A DNA stretch of 64,000 nucleotides from Pseudomonadota bacterium (GCA_019351895.1 JABBOH010000008.1:62001-126000), one strand, 5' to 3'; positions 35,936-45,454 are shown, numbered from the stretch's first letter. Notes: generated by a model not told the origin, from the sequence alone. A program made the numbers and translations.

Positions 35936-36577
35936 CTACCGCACGCGGATGCCATCGACCAGGGTGCGGGCGACGAGTTCCGGGATGCTGTCCGGCAAAG
36001 CCGAGCCCGCCAGCCGGTCCATCAGCAGCAGCGTGAGACCGTGGACCATAGCCCACGATGACAGCACAAGGATGCCGAGCGCCTGCTCGTCATCCGGCGC
36101 CGCCTTGAACACGCCCGCGCGCGCGCCGCGAAGCAGCACCTCGGCCAGCACCGACTTCGCCCCGCCCGCCGCCTCCAGCAGGCTTGCGGGCGGCCCGCCG
36201 CTGCCGGCGACCAGTTCGGGGCCGAACATCAGCCGGTAATGCGCCGGGTTCTCAAGCCCGAAGCGGATATAGCCGACGCCGATCGCGACCAGGGCCTCGT
36301 CCGGCGCGGCGGTTAGCGCGGCAAGGACGGTCAGCCGTGACTGCAGCGCCTCGTAGCCCGCATTCGCCACCGCGCCGAGCAAGTCGCGCTTGTCCGCGAA
36401 GTGGTTGTAGGGCGCGTTGTGGCTGACCCCGGCGCGGCGCGCGACTTCCCGCAGCGAAAACCCCCAGTCCTGTTCCTCGGCCACGAGGGCGAGCGCCGCA
36501 TCGACCAGCGACCGCCGCAGATCGCCGTGATGGTAGGGCTGGCGGCTTTCGCTCGCGCCGGGCCGTGAAGGCGTCAT
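35936..36577 (-). CDS. TetR/AcrR-family transcriptional regulator
   Basis: 213 residues from MTPSRPGASESRQPYHHG. The N-terminal HTH (SLREVARRAGVSHNAPYNHFADKRDLLGAV) is typical TetR, and the YNHF variant and the WHG-type C-terminal domain (FGLENPAHYRLMFGPE...AMVHGLTLLL) match the TetR_C WHG subgroup. It is divergent from the DUF4188 gene and has a clear palindromic operator between them, so it probably represses that gene; a hydrophobic effector is likely but unknown. Confidence 0.9.
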   Translation of the reverse strand: MTPSRPGASESRQPYHHGDLRRSLVDAALALVAEEQDWGFSLREVARRAGVSHNAPYNHFADKRDLLGAVANAGYEALQSRLTVLAALTAAPDEALVAIGVGYIRFGLENPAHYRLMFGPELVAGSGGPPASLLEAAGGAKSVLAEVLLRGARAGVFKAAPDDEQALGILVLSSWAMVHGLTLLLMDRLAGSALPDSIPELVARTLVDGIRVR

Positions 36578-36597
36578 AGGCACTGCCTCATTCCATG

Positions 36598-36642
36598 TTG
36601 ACGGCGCCCACATTGGCGTCTATGTTGTCGCCATCAACATAG
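36598..36642 (+). promoter_or_regulatory. Promoter and TetR operator upstream of the DUF4188 gene
   Basis: A -35 TTGACG (36598-36603) and -10 TATGTT (36621-36626) are spaced by 17 bases. A perfect palindrome with 8-bp arms CTATGTTG (36620-36627) and CAACATAG (36635-36642), 7 bases apart, covers the -10 box. A third ATGTTG half site at 36595-36600 overlaps the -35. The layout fits repression by the divergent TetR protein. Confidence 0.75.
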
Positions 36643-36668
36643 CCCGGTATTACCGAGGAGCAAGCGAG

Positions 36669-37157
36669 ATGGCCGAGATCATCAGGGAGCGTGTCTGTGC
36701 GGAGGTGGAAGGCGGCGTCACCGTCTTCCTCATCGGCATGCGCATCAACCGACTGTGGAAGGTGTGGAAATGGCTGCCGCTGGGCCGCGCCATGCCGAAG
36801 ATGCTGCAGGAACTCATGGGCCAGCCGGAGCTTGGCCTGCTCTCTGCCCGGATGGCCTTCGGCGGGCGGAACCTCTGGATGGTCCAGTATTGGCGGAGTG
36901 CGGCGCATCTGCAGGCCTATGCCCGCGCAGAAGACCGCGCGCATCTGCCGGCCTGGACGGCCTTCTACAAGGCGATCGGGACCAGCGGCGATGTCGGCAT
37001 CTGGCACGAAACCTATGTCGTGCCGCCCGGCCATGCGGAATCGATCTACGTGAACATGCCGCGATTCGGGCTCGGCTTGGCGGGCGAGCTGTTCCCGGCA
37101 AAGGGCCACCGCGCGACGGCCGGCAAGCGCCTCACGGCCGTCGCGGCCGCTGCCTGA
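36669..37157 (+). CDS. DUF4188 protein (haem-dependent-dehydratase/monooxygenase-like)
   Basis: 162 residues with GAGGAG upstream. FLIGMRINRLWKVWKWLP at the N-terminus, LVQYWRS-like MVQYWRSAAHLQAYAR, LPAWTAFYKAIG and GIWHETYVV match DUF4188 proteins, which have a ferredoxin-like alpha/beta-barrel and some similarity to aldoxime dehydratases and small monooxygenases. The real reaction is unknown. Regulation by the adjacent TetR protein suggests detoxification of a small organic compound (inference). Confidence 0.8.
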   Translation: MAEIIRERVCAEVEGGVTVFLIGMRINRLWKVWKWLPLGRAMPKMLQELMGQPELGLLSARMAFGGRNLWMVQYWRSAAHLQAYARAEDRAHLPAWTAFYKAIGTSGDVGIWHETYVVPPGHAESIYVNMPRFGLGLAGELFPAKGHRATAGKRLTAVAAAA

Positions 37158-37173
37158 TAAGCGAGGGCGCTGC

Positions 37174-39624
37174 CTACCGCGCCCGTCTGAACCCGCCGCC
37201 GCCACGGGCAGCGCCGCCGCCGTAGCTGCCGCGATTGTAGCCGCCGGACTGCCGCGCCGTCTGGTCCCGGTTGAGCTGTCCCCAGCTGTTGCTGTCCATG
37301 CGCGGCTGCTGACGGGTGCTCGTGGTCGCGGTCGAGCTCGGGCGCTGGTAGGAACTGGTCGACGGGCGTTGATAGCCAGATGATGCGCCGGTCGTCTGGC
37401 GGCTGCTCGGCGCGGTCGAGCTGGGATGGTTGGTCTGAGCGGTCGAGCGCGCCTGACTGCCCGAAGGCGGCTGCACGGACTGCCAGGAGCCGTTGTTGTA
37501 TTTCTGCCAGCCGGAATCCGTCTTCTTGTAGGCGTTGCCGTCGGCGCCGGCATAGACGTTGCCGCTCGCGGTCTTGACCGCGCCTGCGTTGTTGCCGCCC
37601 GCTCCGTGCACCGCCGCGCCCTGGGCGCCGTTGCTGGCGTTGAACCCGCCCGCCGAGCCGCGCGCATTGCTGCCGCTCGCCGTGTTGACCGTGCCGTTCG
37701 GCCCGCTGACGGTGCTCGACCCCCAGCGCGCATACGGGTTGGCGTTCTGCGTCGTGCTGCCGCTGCGGCCCGTGGTCGGGTTGTAGGCCGATGCATAGGC
37801 GGTACCGCTGCCGTTGTTCCAGCTCGCCGAGCCGTGCGAGTAGGTGCCGGTCGAGGGGTTGTAGCGCGACCACGCGCCCGCGCCGCCGTTGGGGCCATAG
37901 ACCGCGCCGCCGCGCGTATAGGCGCCGTTGTTCGGGTTATAGGCCGAGCCCCCCGTCGCCGCCCGGCCGTAGGGGCCATAGACGGTGCCGGTGCTGGCCC
38001 AGGCGCCGGTCGCGGTGTTGTAGTGGACGTTCCCGGCGTAGGAATAGGGGTAGGGGAAGTAGCCCGGCACCCGGCCCGGCACGACATAGGGCGGGTAGTA
38101 GTAGCCGGTGCCGTAGCAGATCACGCCCGCCGTCACGAAGCCAAGCAGATAGCCCGAGGTGAAGCCGTAGGTCACGGCTGTCGGCGTCGCGCCATAAACC
38201 TGCACATAGGTCACGTTGTAGAGCGGGCTCGTCGGCGGGATGGCGTAGATCGCCGCCGGCACGCTGGTGGCAAGTGTCCAAGGCCCGTTCGGCGAATGGC
38301 CGACGAACCAGGCCCCCTCATAACAGACGTAATAGAGCCCGCCCACGTCGATCACCTGAAAGGCGGTGTTCGTCGCGTAGCGCAGCGACGTACCCGGGAT
38401 CGGCACGAAGTTCGGCGCGCCCGCATAGGTCACGGTGACGGTCGCCGTTTTGCGCGAGAGGGTCGCCTGCGTCGGGATCTGCGCCTTCAGCACGGCGGCC
38501 TGCGCCTCCGCCGTGCCGGGGACCGAGGCCAGCAGATTGCCGTAGGAGCCGTCGGGCGAGAGGCGGGCGAAATCGGCCGGCAGGTTGGGGGTCGCGAAGG
38601 TCCAGGGGCCGTAGAGGCTGGCCGCCGAGAACCAGCGGCCGGAGACAAGGTAATAGAAGCTCTTGTTCGGCGCGTAGCGGAACAGGACCGCGCCGGTATT
38701 CGTCACGGCGTCGAGGCTCGTGCCCGGCACCGGCTGGAAATGCGGCGGACCCGCCGTGACGATGATCTCGGCGGGTTTGGTCGAGACGAAGACGATGGGC
38801 ACGCTGCCCGCCGGCAGCGGCTTGCCGGGCACCGACTTGCGGATGGCGCCGAAATCCGCGTCCGCGGGGATCTGCGAGAAGGCCGGCGGCAATGGACCGG
38901 CAGGCTCATAGGGTCCCGCATAGTCCTGCGCCACCAGCCAGCTGCCATTGTTGAGGAGGTACCAGGTGCCGCCGTTCGCGCTGTCGTGGATCACGGTCCA
39001 GTTCGTGTTCACGGCAAAGGTCAGCCCGGTCGAGCCGATCGGCGCCGTGACCGGCTTGCCGTCGAAGACCAGCAGGCTGGCCGGCTGGGCGCTGTAGAAG
39101 ATGGTGGGCGGCGTATTGTCGACAGGCACGGCCGCCACCGGCGGCTCGTTGAGGCTCAGCAGCACGGTGTTCAGCGGGATGATCTTGGGCGGCATCCGCG
39201 CGAGAAAGGCCGCGATCCGGGTCTGCAGCTGATAGGCGTGGCTGGTGTCGAGCGATGGAAAACTCGATGAGACCAGCGTCGGCTGCGAGAAATAGACGAT
39301 GCCCTCGTCCTTATCGACCTCGGTCGCGCCCGAAATCTCGATTGTGCCGAGGATCGCCTGCTGGCTTCCCACCGGGGTGATGGCGACGGCGGCGCGGGCG
39401 CGGAGCGTCGTGTGGTTCGCCCAGTCGATCGCCTGCGGCTCATAGATCGTGACGGTCGCGCCGTTGACAGTGACGGTATGCGGCCAGGTGGCGGCCATCG
39501 GCGTCGCCCCGGGCGGCGCGGTGATGGACTGGCCCCAGGCGGGCAGAGGCTGGACGAGGGCGGAACAGGCGCCGGCGAATGCGGCCCCGAGGAGCGAGCG
39601 ACGATACAGCCTCACGATCGCCAT
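37174..39624 (-). CDS. Large secreted repeat protein, 'carbohydrate-binding family V/XII'-like
   Basis: 816 residues. A twin-arginine-like signal (YRRSLLGAAF) precedes the mature protein; the first codon could be the ATG at 39624 or a GTG three codons later. Three tandem modules share a W-x-x-A/G...GPW pattern: NGSWLVAQDYAGPYEPA, SGRWFSAASLYGPWTFA and EGAWFVGHSPNGPWTLA, each preceded by a PGTSL-x-x-x-NT element. After a hydrophobic Tyr-rich hinge (~480-520), the last 280 residues are Gly/Ser/Asn/Tyr-rich low complexity (YGPYG, YNPNNG, YGPNGG). Such proteins are often annotated as carbohydrate-binding or autotransporter-like; no function is established. Confidence 0.75.
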   Translation of the reverse strand: MAIVRLYRRSLLGAAFAGACSALVQPLPAWGQSITAPPGATPMAATWPHTVTVNGATVTIYEPQAIDWANHTTLRARAAVAITPVGSQQAILGTIEISGATEVDKDEGIVYFSQPTLVSSSFPSLDTSHAYQLQTRIAAFLARMPPKIIPLNTVLLSLNEPPVAAVPVDNTPPTIFYSAQPASLLVFDGKPVTAPIGSTGLTFAVNTNWTVIHDSANGGTWYLLNNGSWLVAQDYAGPYEPAGPLPPAFSQIPADADFGAIRKSVPGKPLPAGSVPIVFVSTKPAEIIVTAGPPHFQPVPGTSLDAVTNTGAVLFRYAPNKSFYYLVSGRWFSAASLYGPWTFATPNLPADFARLSPDGSYGNLLASVPGTAEAQAAVLKAQIPTQATLSRKTATVTVTYAGAPNFVPIPGTSLRYATNTAFQVIDVGGLYYVCYEGAWFVGHSPNGPWTLATSVPAAIYAIPPTSPLYNVTYVQVYGATPTAVTYGFTSGYLLGFVTAGVICYGTGYYYPPYVVPGRVPGYFPYPYSYAGNVHYNTATGAWASTGTVYGPYGRAATGGSAYNPNNGAYTRGGAVYGPNGGAGAWSRYNPSTGTYSHGSASWNNGSGTAYASAYNPTTGRSGSTTQNANPYARWGSSTVSGPNGTVNTASGSNARGSAGGFNASNGAQGAAVHGAGGNNAGAVKTASGNVYAGADGNAYKKTDSGWQKYNNGSWQSVQPPSGSQARSTAQTNHPSSTAPSSRQTTGASSGYQRPSTSSYQRPSSTATTSTRQQPRMDSNSWGQLNRDQTARQSGGYNRGSYGGGAARGGGGFRRAR

Positions 39625-39789
39625 CCTGTTTTCATTTTGACGCGATCGTTAACGGACTGCACGGAAAGCGGCAAGCGAAGGTTCAGGGCAAGGCGCGATA
39701 GACCTGCGGGGGGCTCGACCCGGGATCGCGCAGCCCAGCCTCTGCCGCGGATATCTTCCCTGCCGCCGATGACCCGGTAAGATGGCGCC

Positions 39790-40794
39790 ATGCAGCGCTT
39801 CACGGACCTTCTTCCCGACGGCTTCACCCTCGCGATCGTGGCGACGGTCGCCATAGCCTCTGTTCTCCCCTGCTACGGGGAGGGCGCCGTCGTCTTCCAG
39901 TGGCTCACCACGCTTGCCATCGCCATCATGTTCTTCATGCAGGGCGCGCGGCTGTCGCGGGACGCGGTGATCGCGGGCCTCGCGCAGTGGCGGCTGCACG
40001 GCGTCATCCTCGTCTCGACCTTCGTCGTCTTTCCGATCCTGGGCTTCGGCTTCCGGGCGCTGTTTCCGCATCTCGTCAGCCCGCCGATGCTGATCGGGCT
40101 GCTCTACATCTGCCTGCTGCCCTCGACCGTGCAGTCCTCCATCGCCTTCACCTCGATCGCGCACGGCAACGTGCCGGCGGCGATCTGCGCGGCGACCTTC
40201 TCGACGCTGATCGGCGTGGTGCTGACGCCCATCCTGGCGAGCCTGCTGCTGCGCACCCACGGCGGAGGCGGGGACTTCTCGGCCATCGGCAGCATCTTCC
40301 TCGAGCTACTGCTGCCCTTTGTCCTCGGTCAGGTGCTGCGGCCCTGGATCGCCGGCTGGGCGGCGCGCAACCGCAACATCCTGAAATACACCGACCGCGG
40401 CTCGATCCTGCTCGTTGTCTACACGGCGTTCAGTGCCGCGGTGATGCGCGGCATCTGGCACCAGCTGCCGCTCTCGGGCTTCGCGGAGATCATCATCTCC
40501 AACGCCATCCTGCTGGCGCTCGTGCTGCTGATCACGACCTTCGGCAGCCGCGCCATGGGCTTCGCCAAGCCCGAGGAGATCGCCATCGTCTTCTGCGGCT
40601 CGAAAAAAAGTGCCGCGACGGGCGTGCCGATGGCCAATGTGTTGTTCGGCGCCTCGACCGTTGGGTTGATCGTGCTCCCGCTCATCATCTTCCACCAGAT
40701 GCAGCTGATGGTCTGCGCGGTGCTCGCCAAGCGCTATGCGCGCGCCCATGACGCGGCGGAAGCGCGCAACGCCGCGCCGAGCCCCGCCGAATGA
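39790..40794 (+). CDS. Bile acid:sodium symporter family (BASS/YfeH-like) transporter
   Basis: 334 residues with about ten transmembrane helices. IMFFMQGARLSRDAVIAG, LLPSTVQSSIAFTSIAHGN and FCGSKKSAATGVPMANVLF are conserved blocks of the SBF-like/YfeH group. It probably moves an organic anion or related solute with sodium or protons; the substrate is unknown. The stop overlaps the Nudix start (ATGA, 40791-40794). Confidence 0.88.
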   Translation: MQRFTDLLPDGFTLAIVATVAIASVLPCYGEGAVVFQWLTTLAIAIMFFMQGARLSRDAVIAGLAQWRLHGVILVSTFVVFPILGFGFRALFPHLVSPPMLIGLLYICLLPSTVQSSIAFTSIAHGNVPAAICAATFSTLIGVVLTPILASLLLRTHGGGGDFSAIGSIFLELLLPFVLGQVLRPWIAGWAARNRNILKYTDRGSILLVVYTAFSAAVMRGIWHQLPLSGFAEIIISNAILLALVLLITTFGSRAMGFAKPEEIAIVFCGSKKSAATGVPMANVLFGASTVGLIVLPLIIFHQMQLMVCAVLAKRYARAHDAAEARNAAPSPAE

Positions 40795-41432
40795 CCGGTG
40801 CCCGCGAGCCGGACTGGCTGCTGTGGGCGCGGGAAGTTCAGGCGACCGCGCAATCGGGCCTCGCCTTCAGCCGCGACCCTTACGACATCGAGCGCTATCA
40901 CGCGCTGACGGCGCTCGCGGCACGGATGCTGGCGGCGCGGACGGACGGGTCTGCGCCGGGGCTCGCCACGCTCTTCGGGGCTGAGGGCGGCTATGCGACG
41001 CCCAAGGTGGATGTGCGCGGCGCGGCCTTCGACGCCGAGGGGCGCATCCTGATGGTGCGCGAGGCGGCGGACCATGACCGCTGGACGCTGCCGGGGGGCT
41101 GGGCGGATGTGAACCAGACGCCGGCGCGGTGCGTCGCGCGAGAGGTGCTGGAGGAATCCGGCTACGAGGTGCGGGTGGTGAAGCTCGCCGGGTGCTGGGA
41201 CCGCTCGGCGCAGGGGCACACGCCGCCGGGGCTGTTCTCCATCGTGAAGCTGTTCTTCCTGTGCGAGATCACGGGCGGGGCGCCGACCACGAGCCTGGAG
41301 ACGAGCGAAGTGGGCTTCTTCGCGGCGGAGGACGTGCCGGCGGACCTCTCGCTCGGCCGCGTGCTGCCGCATCAAGTCGCGCGGATGTTCGCGCATCACC
41401 GCGACCGGACCCTGCCGACGGAATTCGATTAG
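40791..41432 (+). CDS. Nudix hydrolase with N-terminal extension (YjhB-like)
   Basis: 213 residues. The N-terminal WLLWAREVQATAQSGLAFSRDPYDIERY block is the Nudix N-terminal domain found in Bacillus YjhB-type proteins. The Nudix box is GGWADVNQTPARCVAREVLEESG, where the first conserved Glu is Gln but the metal-binding REVLEE core is intact. The substrate is unknown, possibly ADP-ribose or a related nucleotide. It is translationally coupled to the transporter before it. Confidence 0.87.
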   Translation: MTGAREPDWLLWAREVQATAQSGLAFSRDPYDIERYHALTALAARMLAARTDGSAPGLATLFGAEGGYATPKVDVRGAAFDAEGRILMVREAADHDRWTLPGGWADVNQTPARCVAREVLEESGYEVRVVKLAGCWDRSAQGHTPPGLFSIVKLFFLCEITGGAPTTSLETSEVGFFAAEDVPADLSLGRVLPHQVARMFAHHRDRTLPTEFD

Positions 41433-41440
41433 CGGCGGCC

Positions 41441-42409
41441 TCAGCTGCGGGTCGCTCTGGCGATGCCCTCGCCGACGACGACGCGCATCCGGGCGCGCGC
41501 CGCGTCCTCGTCACCCTCGGCGATCGCATCGACGATAGCGCGATGATCGGCGGCCGATCGCTGGGCGCCACCCGCCTCGTCGCCGGGCCAGCTGCGCGTG
41601 AAGGCCTCCACCAGCGCCACCTCGATGAGGGCGCTGATCGCGCGCAGGAACGGATTGCCCGACGCCGTCGCGACCGCCACGTGGAAGTCGAGATCGGCGC
41701 TGACGAAGGCCTTCCGGCTGACGCCCGGAGCGCCCATGCGGCCGACATGGGCCGCGAGCGTCGCGACGTCGCCCTGCTGGTGGCGGCGGGCGGCGAGGGC
41801 GGCGGCCTCGGGCTCCAGCGCCCAGCGGATCTCGCCGACATGGCGGATGAAGTTGTCGTCGATCCCGGATTCGACATGCCACATCAACAGATCCGGGTCG
41901 AAGATGTTCCATTCGCTGCGGTCGAGCACTTTTGTGCCGATCCGGGCGCGGGGCAGCAGCAGCCGTTTGCCGGCGAGAACCTTCAAGGCCTCGCGCAGAA
42001 CCGTGCGGGAGACGCCGAAATGAGCCAGCAACTCGCTATCGCGCGGCAGCATGGTGTTGGGGGGGAAGCGGTTGGAGGTGATGGCGATGCCGATTTCCCG
42101 GACCACCCGCGCGGTCTGGGACGGCATGCGCGCCCCGGCGCCATAGCCGCTGTCGAAAGCCTCGGAGCCGCCGCGCGCGGCGGTGGCGGGCGTCCGCTTG
42201 GGCTGATAGCCGAGATCCCGCGCGATATCGGACACGCGCTTGCGCAGATCGAGCGAAATCTTGAAACCCGGCTTGTGGTTCAGAATGAGCGAGACCGTGG
42301 TTTGCGAGCATCCGGCGGCGCGCGCGATCTCCGTCATCGTGGGCCGCCTCGGGGCGAGGCTGCCGGTCTTGGATGCGTCTTCGTGCCGACCTTGCTCTGG
42401 CTGGCCCAA
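41441..42409 (-). CDS. Fusion regulator: LacI-type HTH + FadR-type GntR (wHTH + FCD)
   Basis: 322 residues from a TTG at 42407-42409 with GGGAG upstream; the ATG at 42335-42337 would trim the N-cap Thr of the first helix. Residues ~25-70 are a LacI headpiece (TMTEIARAAGCSQTTVSLIL...DIARDLGYQPK). Residues ~98-165 are a GntR winged helix (LPRDSELLAHFGVSRTVLREAL). Residues ~172-318 are an FCD sensor domain with metal-ligand His/Asp in SADLDFHVAVA and SAADHRAIV. The WNIFDPDLLMWH linker resembles sugar-acid FadR members such as DgoR. It is divergent from a sugar ABC operon, its likely target. Confidence 0.85.
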   Translation of the reverse strand: MGQPEQGRHEDASKTGSLAPRRPTMTEIARAAGCSQTTVSLILNHKPGFKISLDLRKRVSDIARDLGYQPKRTPATAARGGSEAFDSGYGAGARMPSQTARVVREIGIAITSNRFPPNTMLPRDSELLAHFGVSRTVLREALKVLAGKRLLLPRARIGTKVLDRSEWNIFDPDLLMWHVESGIDDNFIRHVGEIRWALEPEAAALAARRHQQGDVATLAAHVGRMGAPGVSRKAFVSADLDFHVAVATASGNPFLRAISALIEVALVEAFTRSWPGDEAGGAQRSAADHRAIVDAIAEGDEDAARARMRVVVGEGIARATRS

Positions 42410-42466
42410 CTTCCGGTCTCCCTGCCGTTCGCCAGGCTTCGCCTGGTCGCTTGCCCGCCACCGCAA

Positions 42467-42497
42467 GACGCCAAAATATTAGTAATAAAAGGGCGTC
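42467..42497. promoter_or_regulatory. 31-bp imperfect palindrome, candidate operator
   Basis: Centred on G42482: outer arms GACGCC (42467-42472) and GGCGTC (42492-42497), inner arms TATTA (42477-42481) and TAATA (42483-42487); the four bases between on each side are A-rich but not symmetric. It lies 58 bases upstream of the regulator start. Two nested symmetric elements suit a protein with two kinds of DNA-binding domain. Confidence 0.6.
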
Positions 42498-42631
42498 GTC
42501 AGATCCACCTGCAGCACGGCCTGAGGGGTGACCGCGCACGGGTTCGGCACGTCTTCCAGCGAATGTGCTCCATAATACGGACTTCGCCGAGCCGTATCGC
42601 CGGAAGCGGAACGTGTTCGTTTCCGATGCGG

Positions 42632-42666
42632 TTGACAAGCCTGCACGGGCTTTATTAGTGTTACTT
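42632..42666 (+). promoter_or_regulatory. Promoter-like element of the sugar ABC operon with a FadR-type half-palindrome
   Basis: A consensus -35 TTGACA (42632-42637) is followed by weak -10 options (TATTAG at 42653, 15-base spacing, or TAGTGT at 42656, 18-base spacing). The sequence TAGTGTTACTT (42656-42666) fits the FadR-subfamily pattern TNGTNNNACNA except for the last base and shares TATTAGT with the palindrome at 42477. Confidence 0.5.
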
Positions 42667-42789
42667 TTGCTTGCCGGGACGCTCGATCGCTGCACGGGCC
42701 GGTGGCGGATTGCTCCGCCGCGCGGCCGTCGGGCGAACTTGGCGCCATAAGAAATCGGCCCGCTCAGAATCGGGCCAAGGGGAAACGCG

Positions 42790-43746
42790 ATGAGATCGAA
42801 GAACGTAATGACCGCAGTATTCGCCGCCGGCCTCGCTTTGGGCGCGGCTGCCCCGGCGATGGCCGCCGACAAGCCCTTGCTCGTCTTCGTGCCAAATGGC
42901 GCCTCGGATTTCTGGAAGGCGGCGGCGGCCGGCGTGAAGAAGGCCCAGGCCGAGCTTCCGGGCTTCAAGATGGAGCTGGAATATCCGCAGCAGGCGACGG
43001 TCGCGGCGCAGCAGCAGCTGATGGACGACCTCGTGACCGCGGGCGCCAAAGGCATCATGGTCTCGGCGGTCGATCCGAAGACCTCGACCACCGGCCTCGA
43101 TAAGATCGCGTCCGAGACCGCGCTGTTCACGACGGACAGCGACGCGCCGCAGACCAACCGGATCGCCTATATCGGTTCGTCCAACACCGCCGCGGGCCTG
43201 CAGGCGGCGGACATCGCCAAGAAGGCTATGCCGAAGGGCGGCAAGTGCATGGGCTTCGTCGGCCTGCTCGGCGCCGACAACGCGCGCGAGCGCATCGCGG
43301 GCTTCAAGAAGGGGATCGAAGGCACCGGCATCACGCTGGTCGATGTGCGTGGCGACGATCTCGATCAGACGCGCGCCAAGGAGAACGTGTCCGACGTGCT
43401 GGTCGCCGATCCGAACGTCACCTGCATGGTCGGCTTCTATTCCTACAACACGCCGCAGATTTACGCCGCGCTGAAGCAGGCCCATGAACTCGGCAAGATC
43501 ACCGTCGTGGGCTTCGACGGCGATCCCGTGACCCTCGGCGGCGTCAAGGAAGGCACGATCGCGGCGACCGTCGTGCAGCAGCCATTCCTCTGGGCCTATG
43601 AAGGCATGAAGCTGATGGCCGCCTACGTGAAGGGCGACAAGTCCGGTATTCCGGCGAGCCACCTCATCATCATCCCGACCAGGATCGTCACCCAGTCGAC
43701 CGTCGACGCCTATGTCGCCGAACAGAAGGCCATGGGCAGCCAGTAG
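42790..43746 (+). CDS. Sugar ABC transporter substrate-binding protein
   Basis: 318 residues with a signal peptide (MRSKNVMTAVFAAGLALGAAAPAMA). A periplasmic-binding-protein-4 fold follows: LVFVPNGASDFWKAAAAGVKKA, YPQQATVAAQQQLMDDLV, KGIMVSAVDPKT, ITVVGFDGDPVTLGGVKEG and QPFLWAYEGM. It binds a sugar or sugar-like compound for the downstream permease/ATPase. The nature of the FCD regulator hints at a sugar acid or similar ligand, which is an inference. A strong hairpin follows the stop. Confidence 0.9.
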   Translation: MRSKNVMTAVFAAGLALGAAAPAMAADKPLLVFVPNGASDFWKAAAAGVKKAQAELPGFKMELEYPQQATVAAQQQLMDDLVTAGAKGIMVSAVDPKTSTTGLDKIASETALFTTDSDAPQTNRIAYIGSSNTAAGLQAADIAKKAMPKGGKCMGFVGLLGADNARERIAGFKKGIEGTGITLVDVRGDDLDQTRAKENVSDVLVADPNVTCMVGFYSYNTPQIYAALKQAHELGKITVVGFDGDPVTLGGVKEGTIAATVVQQPFLWAYEGMKLMAAYVKGDKSGIPASHLIIIPTRIVTQSTVDAYVAEQKAMGSQ

Positions 43747-43753
43747 GCAGACC

Positions 43754-43782
43754 GCGCCGCGCCCCCGTCCTGGGCGCGGCGC
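43754..43782 (+). terminator. Strong intercistronic hairpin after the binding-protein gene
   Basis: Perfect 11-bp stem GCGCCGCGCCC/GGGCGCGGCGC with a 7-base loop, 8 bases after the stop. No long T-run follows. Hairpins here commonly protect the binding-protein mRNA or partly terminate, giving more binding protein than membrane components. Confidence 0.7.
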
Positions 43783-43817
43783 AGTCTTCTCGGGCCACCC
43801 GGAGCTTGACGCCGCCG

Positions 43818-43851
43818 TGGTCAGGCCAGACCATGTTCGGGCCAGACCATG
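43818..43851 (+). repeat. Direct repeats GGCCAGACCATG between binding protein and ATPase genes
   Basis: Two copies of GGCCAGACCATG at 43824-43835 and 43840-43851, period 16. The overlapping 11-mer TGGTCAGGCCA (43818-43828) differs by one base from the E. coli FadR consensus TGGTCNGACCA. This may be a secondary operator or coincidence. Confidence 0.5.
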
Positions 43852-43904
43852 ATGTTTCCAGAGCTTGATCCTCTCCGCGGCTGCCGGCCTGTGATGGAAC
43901 CTCG

Positions 43905-45454
<1,550 letters not shown>

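Larger units (their letters stand above)
42410..42789. other. Divergent regulatory region between the LacI-FadR regulator and the sugar ABC operon
   Basis: 380 bases without a gene. It contains the 31-bp palindrome at 42467-42497, a GGAACG-TGTT-CGTTTCC inverted repeat at 42608-42624 and a promoter with a second TATTAGT element at 42632-42666. The stretches around 42473-42490 and 42651-42670 are strikingly AT-rich for this genome. The first ABC gene has AGGGGAAACGCG before its ATG. Confidence 0.7.

Noticed and set aside
36595-36640. Second inverted repeat ATGTTGACGGCG/CGCCATCAACAT as a separate operator
   Set aside because: It reuses the right arm of the perfect palindrome and has one mismatch; more likely a third half site than an independent operator.
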